Shown here: positions 53,696-63,082 of the stretch, in pieces
How the letters are laid out: the number at the start of each line of letters is the position of its first letter
Numbering within the stretch: position 1 is the stretch's first letter
NCBI RefSeq assembly: GCF_030813635.1
Contig: NZ_JAUSUM010000002.1
Span: 558,001 to 622,000, forward strand
DNA from: Salibacterium salarium
GTDB lineage: Bacteria > Bacillota > Bacilli > Bacillales > Marinococcaceae
Direction: 5' to 3'
DNA length: 64,000 nt
The notes under the pieces: model-generated
What the model saw: the letters and a program-made list of their open reading frames with translations, nothing else
Databases searched by the model: none
Told to the model about the DNA's origin: nothing
Program-made: the position numbers and the translations under genes

Positions 53696-56600
53696 TTACT
53701 TACCGCCAACTCTGGCTTTGTTCGTTTTTGTTTCATTAAAAGCACTCATGATTGCTTCTTCTTCTGTTAACCCATCATTCTTCGCATTTTCTATAGAGGC
53801 AAGCATATGCTTATAGTCATTAGGAATTACTTTAATAAACATAGGAAGTGAATCATTCCATTGTTGTAAAATACTTTCGGCTAGGGAGCTTTCTGTATAG
53901 CTTGCGTGACGCTCAACCATCGTTTTCAACTGTTTAACGTCTTCTGGATTTTCTACTGGTTCTAAATTGACCATTTCCTTGTTGCAACGTGTGGAAAAAC
54001 TTCCATCTCTATCCAAAACGTATGCAACGCCGCCGGACATTCCAGCTGCAAAGTTTTTACCAGTAACACCAAGGTTAACAACCGTTCCACCGGTCATATA
54101 TTCACAACCGTGATCTCCCAATCCTTCTACAACAATATTCACTCCGCTGTTTCGAACGGCAAATCTTTCTCCTGCAACACCTCGAATATATGCTTCACCA
54201 GAAGTTGCTCCGTAAAAGGTTGTATTTCCTATTAAAATACTTTCTTCTGGTGCAAAAGTTGAATTTTCCGGCGGATAAGCAATGATTTTTCCGCCTGACA
54301 ATCCTTTTCCAAAATAATCGTTAGCATCGCCTATAAGGGTTTGAGTCATTCCTCTTGGTATAAATGCACCAAAACTTTGACCTGCCGATCCTCTGAACGT
54401 GAACCGGATTGTATCTTCAGCTAGCCCTTCCAGACCATATTTCTTTGTAACTTCACTTCCGACTATCGTTCCGACAACTCTGTCTGTGTTACGAATTGTA
54501 AATTCACCAAATACCGGTTCATTTTTACTAATAGCATTCTCAGCAGCCTTCAGTAACGTTGTAGAATCAAGTGATTCCTCAAGCTGGTGGTCTTGCTCTT
54601 CGTTGGCAAAGTGTTTTGATTGATCTAATCGTTTCGGACGATACAGTAAGTTAGATAAATCTACTGAATTTGCTTTCCAGTTGTCAATTTGATCCTTTTG
54701 TTTTAAAAGATCAGTTCTACCAATCATTTCGTTCAACGTCTTAAATCCTAGTTCGGCCATTACTTCTCGCAATTCTTCTGCGACGAAGTGCATAAAGTTA
54801 ACAACATGATCCGGACTGCCCATAAACTTCTTACGTAACTCTGGATTTTGAGTTGCTACACCTACAGGACACGTGTCGAGATGACAAACTCTCATAATAA
54901 CACAACCAAGTACAACAAGAGGTGCAGTAGAAAATGCAAACTGTTCTGCTCCCAACAATGCAGCTACTGCTACATCTCTACCAGTCATCAATTTCCCATC
55001 TGTTTCTACAGATATACGATTGCGCAAGTTATTTTCAACTAATGTTTGATGAGTTTCTGAAAGACCAATTTCCCAAGGAAGACCTGCATGTTTTATACTC
55101 GTTTTTGCTGCAGCTCCTGTTCCTCCATCATATCCGCTAATTACAAGTCCATCTGCGCGTCCTTTTGCTACACCAGCAGCGATAGTTCCAACGCCAGTTC
55201 CTGAAACAAGTTTAACGCTAATAAAAGCAGAAGGATTTGCATTTTTCAAGTCATGAATCAACTGTGCCAAGTCTTCGATAGAGTAAATATCGTGATGAGG
55301 AGGTGGGGAAATTAAACCAACACCAGCCGTGGTTCCACGCACCTTAGCAATCCAAGGGTACACCTTGTTTCCTGGCAGCTGTCCGCCTTCACCAGGCTTT
55401 GCCCCTTGCGCAATTTTTATTTGTATTTCATCAGCATTAACTAAATAATGACTTGTTGCACCAAAACGGCCAGATGCTATTTGTTTTATTGAACTGCGGC
55501 GTAAGTCTCCATTGGCATCCGGTGTAAAACGGTCCGGGTCTTCCCCACCTTCGCCAGAGTTTGATTTTCCACCAATTTTGTTCATTGCTATTGCTAAGGC
55601 TTCATGTGCTTCTTCAGAAATAGCTCCAAAAGACATGCCGCCCGTCTTAAATCTTTTAACGATTTCTTCAGCACTTTCTACTTCATCTAGAGATATAGAG
55701 TTCCTTCCATCTGTGTTAAAAGTAAGCATACCACGCAAAGAAGTTTGCTTTTTTTCTTGATCGTTTATAGCGTTTGAGTACTTTTTAAACAATTCATAAT
55801 CATTTTTCTTTGTTGCATGTTGTAACATGTGAATAGTGTGAGGATTATATTGATGCGGTTCTCCGTTTCGTCTCCATTGCAGGTCATCACCGGGGTCAAG
55901 CGTTTTATCCTGCCCTTCTTGTTCCGTGAATGCACGGGAGTGACGAATCAATACTTCCTCAGCTATCATTTCAAGTGTTACGCCGCCTATTCTTGAAGGC
56001 GTCCATGTAAAGTATTTATCTACAACTTCAGGTGCAATTCCAACAGCCTCAAATATTTGAGCACCACGATAACTTTGAACTGTGGAGATACCTATTTTCG
56101 ATAACACTTTCATAATTCCCTTGGTTGCAGCTTTTATATAGTGTTGAACAGATTCCACATAAGACGTATCTTCAAGAATTCCGTCTTTAATCATTCCATC
56201 AATGGAATCAAATACTAGATAAGGGTTAATCGCTTCTGCACCGTAACCTAAAAGCACAGCAAAATGATGAACCTCTCTAGGTTCCGCTGTCTCTATCGCA
56301 ATACTTACCTGTGTTCTCATCCCATTTCGAATGAAATGATGATGCAGACCTCCTACGGCAAGTAGAGCAGGAATAGGAGCATAATTAGTGTCCACGTTAC
56401 GATCACTCAAAATGATAATCGTAGCGCCATTTGCTACAGCTTGATCCGCTTCTGCAAATAGATTATCTAATGCTTTCTGCATAGCTTCTTTCCCTTTAGA
56501 AGCCTCAAAAACCATGGAAAGCGTTACAGATTCAAACCCTTTATCCTTATTAGTACGAAGCTTCGCAAAATCTTCATTGTTTAAAATCGGTGTCTTTAAA

Positions 56601-58294
56601 TACAGATGTCTTGCACTTTCCGGTTCCGGATGCAAGAGATTCCCTTCTTTACCGATTGTAGTTCCTACAGCTGTCACTAATTCTTCCCGAATAGCGTCAA
56701 TAGAAGGATTCGTTACTTGTGCGAATAGTTGTTTAAAATAATTATATAAAAGCTGAGGATTTTCAGATAATACTGCAAGTGGCGAATCATACCCCATTGA
56801 TCCGACTGGATCAGCTCCACCTTCAGCCATCGGCTTAATCATTTTGTCTAGCTCTTCATACGTGTAACCGAAAGCCAACTGTTTTTCAGTTATTGATTCA
56901 AAGTCTGTATTATAGACCTCTTGGCTTTCCAGCACGTCTTCTAAATCCGTTAAATAAGTGTCTACCCACTCTTTATATGGTTTTTCTGTAACAATATCCT
57001 GCTTAATTTCTTCGTCTGGTACAATTCGGCCTTCTTCCATATCTACAAGCAACATATGCCCTGGATGAAGTCTTTCTTTATATAATACATCCTCGGGATC
57101 GATATCAAGTACGCCTACTTCTGAAGACATTAAAATATGATCATCTTTGGTTACATAGTACCTAGCTGGACGCAGACCATTCCTATCAAGACAAGCACCT
57201 ACCTTTTGCCCATCCGTATACGCAATAGCCGTCGGACCATCCCAAGGTTCCATCAACGTACTATTAAATTGGTAAAACGCTTTTTTCTCTGCTGACATCA
57301 AGGAATTATTCTGCCATGGTTCAGGAATCATCATCATTGCCGAGTGCGGCATAGATCTTCCTGCCAACGTCAAAAATTCAAATGTATTATCAAACATAGA
57401 TGAATCACTGCCATGATGGTCAATGATAGGATGAACTTTGTCCAAATCTTCCTTGAATTTCTCTGAACGGAAAATAGCTTCTCTTGCATGCATCCAATTA
57501 ACGTTTCCTTTTACGGTGTTGATTTCACCATTATGGATAAGATACCGATTTGGATGTGCACGTTCCCAACTAGGGAATGTGTTCGTCGAAAAGCGCGAGT
57601 GAACAAGAGCAACAGACGTTTCAAAAGAGGAATCATGAAGATCCAAATAAAATTGCGGAAGCTGTTCGGTCGTGAGCATCCCTTTATAAACGATGGTGCG
57701 TGAAGACAAACTAGCAAAATAAAATGAATCTCCTTCTTCCACACTAGTTCCCACTTCTTTTTCTATACGTTTGCGAATAACATATAATTTTCTTTCAAAA
57801 TCATCTCTTGTTTCTATATCTTCATTCCGGCCAATAAATACTTGAAAGATGGCAGGCTTTGTTTTGTAGGCTGCATTACCAATCATACTGTCGTCAATCG
57901 GGACTTCTCTCCAGCCTAACAAGCTTTGATTTTCTTCTAAAATCAATTGTTCTATTTCTTTTTCACAGTTTAAACGACTCTGCTCATCATTAGGAAGAAA
58001 AGCCATTCCGACACCATAATGCCCTTCTGATGGTAAACGGAATTTTAGCTCGTCTTCATATTTTTCAAAAAAACGATGTGGAATTTGGAGCAACATTCCT
58101 GCACCGTCCCCTGTATTTGGCTCATCACCTTGACCGCCGCGATGTTCAAGATTAGCCAGAATAGTCAACGCATTTTCAACAATATCATGCGATCTTTTTC
58201 CTTTTATATTGGCCAAAAACCCAATTCCACAGTTATCGTGTTCAAACTCGGAATTATAAAGCCCTTTTCTCTGTGAAATATAAGGCTGTGTCAT
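53696..58294 (-). CDS. gltB: Glutamate synthase large (alpha) subunit
   Basis: The 1532-aa product starts with a short propeptide before the N-terminal nucleophile Cys22 (HDNCGIGF). The class II glutaminase domain runs to about residue 430, followed by central and FMN/3Fe-4S synthase domains ([49 protein letters not shown]) and the C-terminal GXGXG beta-helix (about 1270-1490). It makes glutamate from glutamine and 2-oxoglutarate with GltD. ATG 58294 ([11 protein letters not shown]) has GGTGGAGAAGG just upstream and fits the propeptide length better than ATG 58315. No gltC regulator is adjacent; a cre-like site lies upstream. Confidence 0.97.
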   Translation of the reverse strand: MTQPYISQRKGLYNSEFEHDNCGIGFLANIKGKRSHDIVENALTILANLEHRGGQGDEPNTGDGAGMLLQIPHRFFEKYEDELKFRLPSEGHYGVGMAFLPNDEQSRLNCEKEIEQLILEENQSLLGWREVPIDDSMIGNAAYKTKPAIFQVFIGRNEDIETRDDFERKLYVIRKRIEKEVGTSVEEGDSFYFASLSSRTIVYKGMLTTEQLPQFYLDLHDSSFETSVALVHSRFSTNTFPSWERAHPNRYLIHNGEINTVKGNVNWMHAREAIFRSEKFKEDLDKVHPIIDHHGSDSSMFDNTFEFLTLAGRSMPHSAMMMIPEPWQNNSLMSAEKKAFYQFNSTLMEPWDGPTAIAYTDGQKVGACLDRNGLRPARYYVTKDDHILMSSEVGVLDIDPEDVLYKERLHPGHMLLVDMEEGRIVPDEEIKQDIVTEKPYKEWVDTYLTDLEDVLESQEVYNTDFESITEKQLAFGYTYEELDKMIKPMAEGGADPVGSMGYDSPLAVLSENPQLLYNYFKQLFAQVTNPSIDAIREELVTAVGTTIGKEGNLLHPEPESARHLYLKTPILNNEDFAKLRTNKDKGFESVTLSMVFEASKGKEAMQKALDNLFAEADQAVANGATIIILSDRNVDTNYAPIPALLAVGGLHHHFIRNGMRTQVSIAIETAEPREVHHFAVLLGYGAEAINPYLVFDSIDGMIKDGILEDTSYVESVQHYIKAATKGIMKVLSKIGISTVQSYRGAQIFEAVGIAPEVVDKYFTWTPSRIGGVTLEMIAEEVLIRHSRAFTEQEGQDKTLDPGDDLQWRRNGEPHQYNPHTIHMLQHATKKNDYELFKKYSNAINDQEKKQTSLRGMLTFNTDGRNSISLDEVESAEEIVKRFKTGGMSFGAISEEAHEALAIAMNKIGGKSNSGEGGEDPDRFTPDANGDLRRSSIKQIASGRFGATSHYLVNADEIQIKIAQGAKPGEGGQLPGNKVYPWIAKVRGTTAGVGLISPPPHHDIYSIEDLAQLIHDLKNANPSAFISVKLVSGTGVGTIAAGVAKGRADGLVISGYDGGTGAAAKTSIKHAGLPWEIGLSETHQTLVENNLRNRISVETDGKLMTGRDVAVAALLGAEQFAFSTAPLVVLGCVIMRVCHLDTCPVGVATQNPELRKKFMGSPDHVVNFMHFVAEELREVMAELGFKTLNEMIGRTDLLKQKDQIDNWKANSVDLSNLLYRPKRLDQSKHFANEEQDHQLEESLDSTTLLKAAENAISKNEPVFGEFTIRNTDRVVGTIVGSEVTKKYGLEGLAEDTIRFTFRGSAGQSFGAFIPRGMTQTLIGDANDYFGKGLSGGKIIAYPPENSTFAPEESILIGNTTFYGATSGEAYIRGVAGERFAVRNSGVNIVVEGLGDHGCEYMTGGTVVNLGVTGKNFAAGMSGGVAYVLDRDGSFSTRCNKEMVNLEPVENPEDVKQLKTMVERHASYTESSLAESILQQWNDSLPMFIKVIPNDYKHMLASIENAKNDGLTEEEAIMSAFNETKTNKARVGGK

Positions 58295-58363
58295 TACCTT
58301 CTCCACCTCTCTCAAATCTTTCTAACAAATAAAGCTGTCTACTTCTTCAGTGTAATATACAAA

Positions 58364-58392
58364 AGCATATCATTTTTCTGACATTTCGGCAA
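58364..58392 (-). promoter_or_regulatory. Candidate gltB promoter
   Basis: On the minus strand TTGCCG (58387-58392) and TATGCT (58364-58369) are 17 bp apart. Each matches its consensus at 4 of 6, so an activator would be expected. Confidence 0.45.
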
Positions 58393-58417
58393 ATTATTTC
58401 ACAATATTTTTTCTCTT

Positions 58418-58431
58418 TGTAAGCGTTTACT
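58418..58431. promoter_or_regulatory. cre-like (CcpA) site upstream of the gltB promoter
   Basis: TGTAAGCGTTTACT matches TGTAANCGNTNACA except at the last base. It lies about 67 bp upstream of the predicted transcription start, on the far side of the -35, a position more typical of CcpA activation than repression. Confidence 0.55.
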
Positions 58432-58509
58432 ATGCGCTTTTAACCTGCATTTCTTTTATTACGGTCAAGAATTAATATAGTATGTTTATACCTATTTATG
58501 CAACAATAT

Positions 58510-59280
58510 TCATAATTGTTGCATTTGAATTTCAATTCTAGTGTGACGGTCTAATATACCTTGTTCACGATATGTTTTTTCTTCCATAATCATAGAACCG
58601 TCTTTTGAAACCATTAAAACCGTTTGAGACCGAGTACCGTACTCTTTCATATTAATAAAGAGAGGAGATAGTTGCTGCTCTAAAGACAGCTCCACTCCGG
58701 TATTTGGTAACGATTCTACTTCTGCCTGCTTTGTATCCGTTAACATGTCAAAGAACACATCACATGTTAAATGATCTTCCCTATTTTTCAAAATATGTGA
58801 AAATCGATTCTTTGCCTTTTTAACTTTGGGCCACGGTGTATCTAAAAAAGCATTGCTTAAACCGTAAACACCAGATTTTAGAACATATTTACCATAGTTA
58901 TTTTGATTCGTAGTATAGAGAAGTTCATCTAAGTTTCCTCCAATAAAATTGTAACCTCCGTATTGATCGCCTTTTTTGTTACAATTTTCTAAAAAAACAT
59001 CTGGTTTCTCTGTCTTGAGATAATCTTTAACTATATCTCCTCGTGATTTTTTTGAGGGTGCTTCGTATGGATTTCTCACATTGGTTATAGCAGCAAACCG
59101 TCCGCTTTCCGTTACACCCATCCACGTACCGCCTTTTGCTTTATCCCGGCCAGCTATAATAGGTGAATTCGGCCAGCAGTGAAGAGATTCAGCAGGCCTT
59201 GCATAAAATTCATCACGGTTTGCTGCGATAATCAACGGGAAATCTTCGTGAACATGATACCCGCAAACAATAAGACACAT
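58510..59280 (-). CDS. NRDE (TANGO2-like) family protein
   Basis: The 256-aa product starts MCLIVCGYHVHEDFPLIIAANRDEFYARPAESLHCW, with the name-giving NRDE motif at about residues 21-24. The conserved IIAGRDKAKGGTWMGVTESGRFAAITNVR and YNFIGGNLDELLYTTN segments follow. PF05742 proteins are cytosolic with poorly defined function. GGGAGG lies upstream of the ATG. It follows the DUF2203 gene by 12 nt, so the two form a small operon. A 10-bp hairpin (58498-58507 with 58515-58524) overlaps its stop, but has no T tract. Confidence 0.88.
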   Translation of the reverse strand: MCLIVCGYHVHEDFPLIIAANRDEFYARPAESLHCWPNSPIIAGRDKAKGGTWMGVTESGRFAAITNVRNPYEAPSKKSRGDIVKDYLKTEKPDVFLENCNKKGDQYGGYNFIGGNLDELLYTTNQNNYGKYVLKSGVYGLSNAFLDTPWPKVKKAKNRFSHILKNREDHLTCDVFFDMLTDTKQAEVESLPNTGVELSLEQQLSPLFINMKEYGTRSQTVLMVSKDGSMIMEEKTYREQGILDRHTRIEIQMQQL

Positions 59281-59292
59281 TTTTTTCCTCCC

Positions 59293-59706
59293 TTAATCAT
59301 CATCTGTTAAGGTGATTTTTTTTCTGTGATTAAATGTTTCGAACCATTCATGGTAATAGGAAATATACTCTTCTCCCTGTCTCCAGCAGAGAAAAATAGA
59401 TTTTCCATATAATCTGGCCGGAAAATCAACAAGCCCATCATCAATACTCTTCACATAGATGCTATGTTTTTCTAACTGTTGAATAAAGTGTTGCGCTTGT
59501 ATTTCAAGAAAGTCGATCCAAGCTTCAAGCATAAAAATATCTTCTTTATTTGTTATTTCATCTTCAAAACTTCCCTTTTTTATAGCTTGCAGATGATGAT
59601 AAGCTGTCTTAAACTCTTTTTGCAAATGCTGAAGATGAGCCATGCTTTCTCGTATACTCGGTAGTATGTTGTTGGCTTCATGAAGCGCAAAGTACTTATT
59701 AAACAT
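59293..59706 (-). CDS. DUF2203 family protein
   Basis: The 137-aa product starts MFNKYFALHEANNILPSIRESMAHLQHLQKEF and contains IDDGLVDFPARLYGKSIFLCWRQGEEYISYYHEWFETFNHRK, characteristic of DUF2203. It is soluble, helical in the first two thirds, and of unknown function. AAGGAGAGG lies upstream of the ATG. It is first in a two-gene unit with the NRDE gene and diverges from the telA-family operon. Confidence 0.85.
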   Translation of the reverse strand: MFNKYFALHEANNILPSIRESMAHLQHLQKEFKTAYHHLQAIKKGSFEDEITNKEDIFMLEAWIDFLEIQAQHFIQQLEKHSIYVKSIDDGLVDFPARLYGKSIFLCWRQGEEYISYYHEWFETFNHRKKITLTDDD

Positions 59707-59907
59707 GATACATCCTCTCCTTATTCATAGAAAATTAACTAAATTTGAATCTAATTATAAATTACATCGTATCTAAAATATAGAATAAAGAAAAGCAATA
59801 TGCTACGAAGGGTGTCAAAAAATGATATAATATAATGACAACACTTGATTAATATGGTGATTTTTAAATTTTTTATATAGATAATTTTTTAGTTTGGAGG
59901 GACAACG

Positions 59908-60951
59908 TTGAGCCAAAATGAACACAATCAACCGTTAGAACAATCTTCTGATGAAACTCGCAAGCAAGCAGAAAAATTTATGGAACGCTTTAAAAATGAA
60001 GCTGACTCCAATGAACTATTATCTGCTATTGGCAGCCTTGGAGAAACAGAACAAAAAAAGGCAGGTGACTCTTTAGATGCGTTAAAAAGACCTGTCCGTG
60101 AAATGATGAATCAAAAAGATAATGAATTACCAGAAAAATTACACGAGTTAAAAGGCGTAGTAGGCGAATTAGAGCCTGAACATTTAAAAGAGGGAAAATT
60201 GAAAAAAACATGGAATAAGTTACTAAGAAAAAGTCCCATGGAACAGTATGCTCAAAAATATGAGACCGTCGAAGCACAAGTCGAAAATATAATAGAAGCC
60301 CTACTTTCTGGTAGAGATAAACTTCAAGAAGATAATGTTATGCTGGAGCAACTTAAAGAGACTGCAAAAGAACGAATCACAGACCTTGAACAACAAATCG
60401 AAACGGGAAATGCATTAAATGAAATGCTTGAGCAAGAAATGACAAAAGAAGAATGGCAGGATAATCCGACATCACTCCAAAAAGGGCAGGAGAAAGTTAT
60501 ATCGCGCGTAAAAAACATGCATCAAGCTGTCATGGTCCTTCAACAATCCCTTGCTTCTGTCGACTTAATTTTAGACAACAACGAAAAACTCGAGGAAGCT
60601 ATTTTCAACGCCATAACGATGACAAAAAATATTATTACCGTTACTGCATCTATCCAACTCGCACTAGGGAACCAACGCAAAGTCATTAATGCCGTCCAAA
60701 ATGTTAATGAAGCGACAGAAAATATGATTTTAAATAACGCCCAGATGTTAAAAACGAATACAGAAGACACTTTAAAAACGTTAGAGGAACCAGCCGTAGC
60801 TATCGAAACGTTCCGCAAGGCATATGAAGACGTGTATGCTGCCATTCAGTTAACGGAACAATCTAATGAACGTATCGTTCAATCTGGCAAAGAATTTATT
60901 AGTGAATTAGACGAATTAAATCAGCAAATGAAATCAAAATTATTAAATTAA
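59908..60951 (+). CDS. TelA-family toxic anion resistance protein
   Basis: The 347-aa product is soluble and almost wholly helical, with long coiled-coil-like stretches. It contains the PF05816 core: LRKSPMEQYAQKYETVEAQVENIIEALLSGRDKLQEDNVMLEQLKE (about 108-153), then LQQSLASVDLILDNNEKLEEAIFNAITMTKNIITVTASIQLALGNQRKVINAVQNVNEATENMI. Family members are linked to tellurite resistance or envelope stress, but the mechanism is unclear. It uses a TTG start with TGGAGGG 7 nt upstream. It heads a rightward group with the 61001 gene (49 nt later), and bPH2 and PspA-type envelope proteins are encoded elsewhere in the window. Confidence 0.87.
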   Translation: MSQNEHNQPLEQSSDETRKQAEKFMERFKNEADSNELLSAIGSLGETEQKKAGDSLDALKRPVREMMNQKDNELPEKLHELKGVVGELEPEHLKEGKLKKTWNKLLRKSPMEQYAQKYETVEAQVENIIEALLSGRDKLQEDNVMLEQLKETAKERITDLEQQIETGNALNEMLEQEMTKEEWQDNPTSLQKGQEKVISRVKNMHQAVMVLQQSLASVDLILDNNEKLEEAIFNAITMTKNIITVTASIQLALGNQRKVINAVQNVNEATENMILNNAQMLKTNTEDTLKTLEEPAVAIETFRKAYEDVYAAIQLTEQSNERIVQSGKEFISELDELNQQMKSKLLN

Positions 60952-61000
60952 TATAATGAATCCCTTCTATTGAAAGATTTGTAGAAAAAGGTGATTAACA

Positions 61001-61942
61001 TTGTCAAAAGATTGGCTTATGCATCCTTGGTTGGAGAAATTTTTACCAGATCACCTCCGCCCCGTAGACGATCATATTTTTTCAGAAGCTCACGGTATAG
61101 TTCTTATCCAAGAAACAGAAGCAGCTTTAAATCGGTTAATCGAATATGGAAAACAAGTAAAATCGGCACAAACATTTAAAAAAAATGGAAAAAATTTTCA
61201 GTTCCGATTAAAAATTAATCAAAAGCGAATGAAATTATTAAGCTACGAAACCCACAAATCAGAAGCAGCCCTAAAAAAAAGGATTGTCATCGAATATATA
61301 CGTAAAGCGTATGCACCAAAAAGCAAGCAGAAACGCTATAAAGAGGCGACTGTTCAATATATTAAAAATGGGCAGACATACGTTAGAGGTATTCAAAAAT
61401 CTAAGTATTTCAATGGGATTATGGATAAACTCGAATTACTTGATGATGCCCTCCTTGGAGGATTAATTGAAAATAAACCAACGGAAACAGTGACATCTTC
61501 TCCAGCTCAAGAGCCTAAGGAGGATAAAGAGTTTATTCATTCTTCAGAAGAACCGTTTCATTTTATTCAACAGCTTGACAATAAAATAAAATCGGATTGG
61601 AAAACACTCGATGATCTATTGGAAAACCGTTTAAAACAACTTTTAGAGGAAACCCACCTCACTGGTTATATGTTCGATTCTTTAGACATCGAAGAACGTT
61701 ATACGATAAAACGTATGCTCCAAACCGACATTCCTTCACTCGTAGATACCTATCTTTCTCTTTCTGAAGAGAATAGAAAGGAACAAATCGAACAAATTTA
61801 TGAGGCGCTTGTGAAAATGGAAATAAATACCCGTTCACTAAGAGAAAAAGCAGAGTATGCCAAAGTGAATAAGATGGAACAGTTGCTCGAGCTCAATCAA
61901 AGAAGATATCGAGTGAAAAAAAACAATAATGACTCAGAATAA
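61001..61942 (+). CDS. Hypothetical protein co-encoded with the TelA-family gene
   Basis: The 313-aa product starts MSKDWLMHPWLEKFLPDHLRP and is basic in the first 140 residues (KNGKNFQFRLKINQKRMKLL, KRYKEATVQYIKNGQTYVRGIQKSKYF). A Pro/Glu-rich linker (about 160-185) is followed by a helical C-terminal part. No signal peptide or membrane helix is visible. It uses a TTG start with AAAGGTG upstream. I do not recognise the family. Its position 49 nt after the TelA-family gene suggests a shared process. Confidence 0.65.
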   Translation: MSKDWLMHPWLEKFLPDHLRPVDDHIFSEAHGIVLIQETEAALNRLIEYGKQVKSAQTFKKNGKNFQFRLKINQKRMKLLSYETHKSEAALKKRIVIEYIRKAYAPKSKQKRYKEATVQYIKNGQTYVRGIQKSKYFNGIMDKLELLDDALLGGLIENKPTETVTSSPAQEPKEDKEFIHSSEEPFHFIQQLDNKIKSDWKTLDDLLENRLKQLLEETHLTGYMFDSLDIEERYTIKRMLQTDIPSLVDTYLSLSEENRKEQIEQIYEALVKMEINTRSLREKAEYAKVNKMEQLLELNQRRYRVKKNNNDSE

Positions 61943-61975
61943 TTGTTCACTCACTGAGATAGATGGATGTCCTTC

Positions 61976-62005
61976 TTGCCGAAACCCCCTTTTATTTCGT
62001 ATAAT
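61976..62005 (+). promoter_or_regulatory. Candidate promoter of the 62056 gene
   Basis: TTGCCG (61976-61981) and a perfect TATAAT (62000-62005) are 18 bp apart, about 50 nt upstream of the ATG. Confidence 0.5.
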
Positions 62006-62055
62006 AAATGTATTGAACACAAATACGTATAGTACATGTTAAAGTGAGGGTTTTC

Positions 62056-63042
62056 ATGAAGCGTCTAGAAGCTACAAAAAATATTGGAAACACGGTCCTC
62101 GTCAATATCGGATCAGAAGGAATATATTACGGAACCTTAGAGGAAGTCTTCACCCCTCCTAAAAAAATTTGGTCTGGTCAAGTTTTTATATTAGGGGTAG
62201 CTGAAGCGCCAGATATCGAAAAAGCAGACACGATTAAACAGAAAAAAGATTCCTCCATCGTCGTTACGGGATCAAAAATTACGCTTCCTGATCAAACGTG
62301 GAATATGGACTTTAATACATCTGTCATTGCTGCTATTCAAACATTAATTGATGATTTTGACGAAAAAATTAACGATTATACTCAGCTAATTAGTAAGTGG
62401 AAAGAAATAGGGTCTTACTATGGAGAAACCTATGAGTCAGATGTAACAACACCTGAACTTGGACACAAAGATCAATATGTGTATTACTATATCGATAAAA
62501 AAGATGGCCATGCCTTTTTGTATGAACCTACCTACGGTGATGAACTCGAATTAGAAGGATGCCCTTTTGAATTTGAAATTCATAAATCAGGGAAATGGTT
62601 GAATGTATCCCATGATCATGGTTTTACATTTAAAGATGAAAAGGGAAAATCTTACAGTCTTCACCAAAACGAAACAATACGAGTTCATCAAGAACAATTC
62701 CAACCATTTACTATTTTATTGAATGAATTAGAACATCCCGCTCGTAAAAGTATTCTGCAAGACATTGAAGTTCTTGGCTTTACACGAGATGACTTACTTC
62801 ACTGCCATAACCGTTTATTGTATGAATTACTACAATCCGAAGGGGCTTCTTCATTTAAAGGAGTTAACTTCATTACATTTCAGAAGTCAGGGAAAACTTT
62901 AATTGTTCAGCATCATTACGAAAGAATATTAAAAGCTGAATCACAAGACTATGTATATGATCGGTTTGAATATACAACAGACAATGGTGAACGACGGATA
63001 TCTACCTACACTAGCGCTTATTCAAAAGATCATGAATCATAA
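62056..63042 (+). CDS. Hypothetical soluble protein
   Basis: The 328-aa product starts MKRLEATKNIGNTVLVNIGSEGIYYGTLEEV, where alternating hydrophobic residues suggest a small beta-barrel-like N-terminus. A middle region (about 115-220) is rich in Tyr and acidic residues, and the C-terminal domain contains LHCHNRLLYELLQSEG. No membrane helix or signal is visible. ATG 62056 has GAGGG 5 nt upstream, and GTG 62044 is less well placed. I do not recognise the family. It follows the telA-family genes but probably has its own promoter. Confidence 0.65.
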   Translation: MKRLEATKNIGNTVLVNIGSEGIYYGTLEEVFTPPKKIWSGQVFILGVAEAPDIEKADTIKQKKDSSIVVTGSKITLPDQTWNMDFNTSVIAAIQTLIDDFDEKINDYTQLISKWKEIGSYYGETYESDVTTPELGHKDQYVYYYIDKKDGHAFLYEPTYGDELELEGCPFEFEIHKSGKWLNVSHDHGFTFKDEKGKSYSLHQNETIRVHQEQFQPFTILLNELEHPARKSILQDIEVLGFTRDDLLHCHNRLLYELLQSEGASSFKGVNFITFQKSGKTLIVQHHYERILKAESQDYVYDRFEYTTDNGERRISTYTSAYSKDHES

Positions 63043-63048
63043 GTAAAC

Positions 63049-63082
63049 AAAAAACGACAGGTTAAAATACCTGCCGTTTTTT
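63049..63082. terminator. Bidirectional terminator between convergent genes
   Basis: AAAAAACG and CGTTTTTT with inner CAGGT/ACCTG pairs form the stem (63049-63062 with 63069-63082). It overlaps the stop codon of the leftward bPH2 gene. Confidence 0.88.

Noticed and set aside
58498-58524. Strong 10-bp hairpin at the end of the NRDE gene as an intrinsic terminator.
   Set aside because: No T tract follows in the direction of transcription, so it was described in the gene entry but not listed as a terminator.
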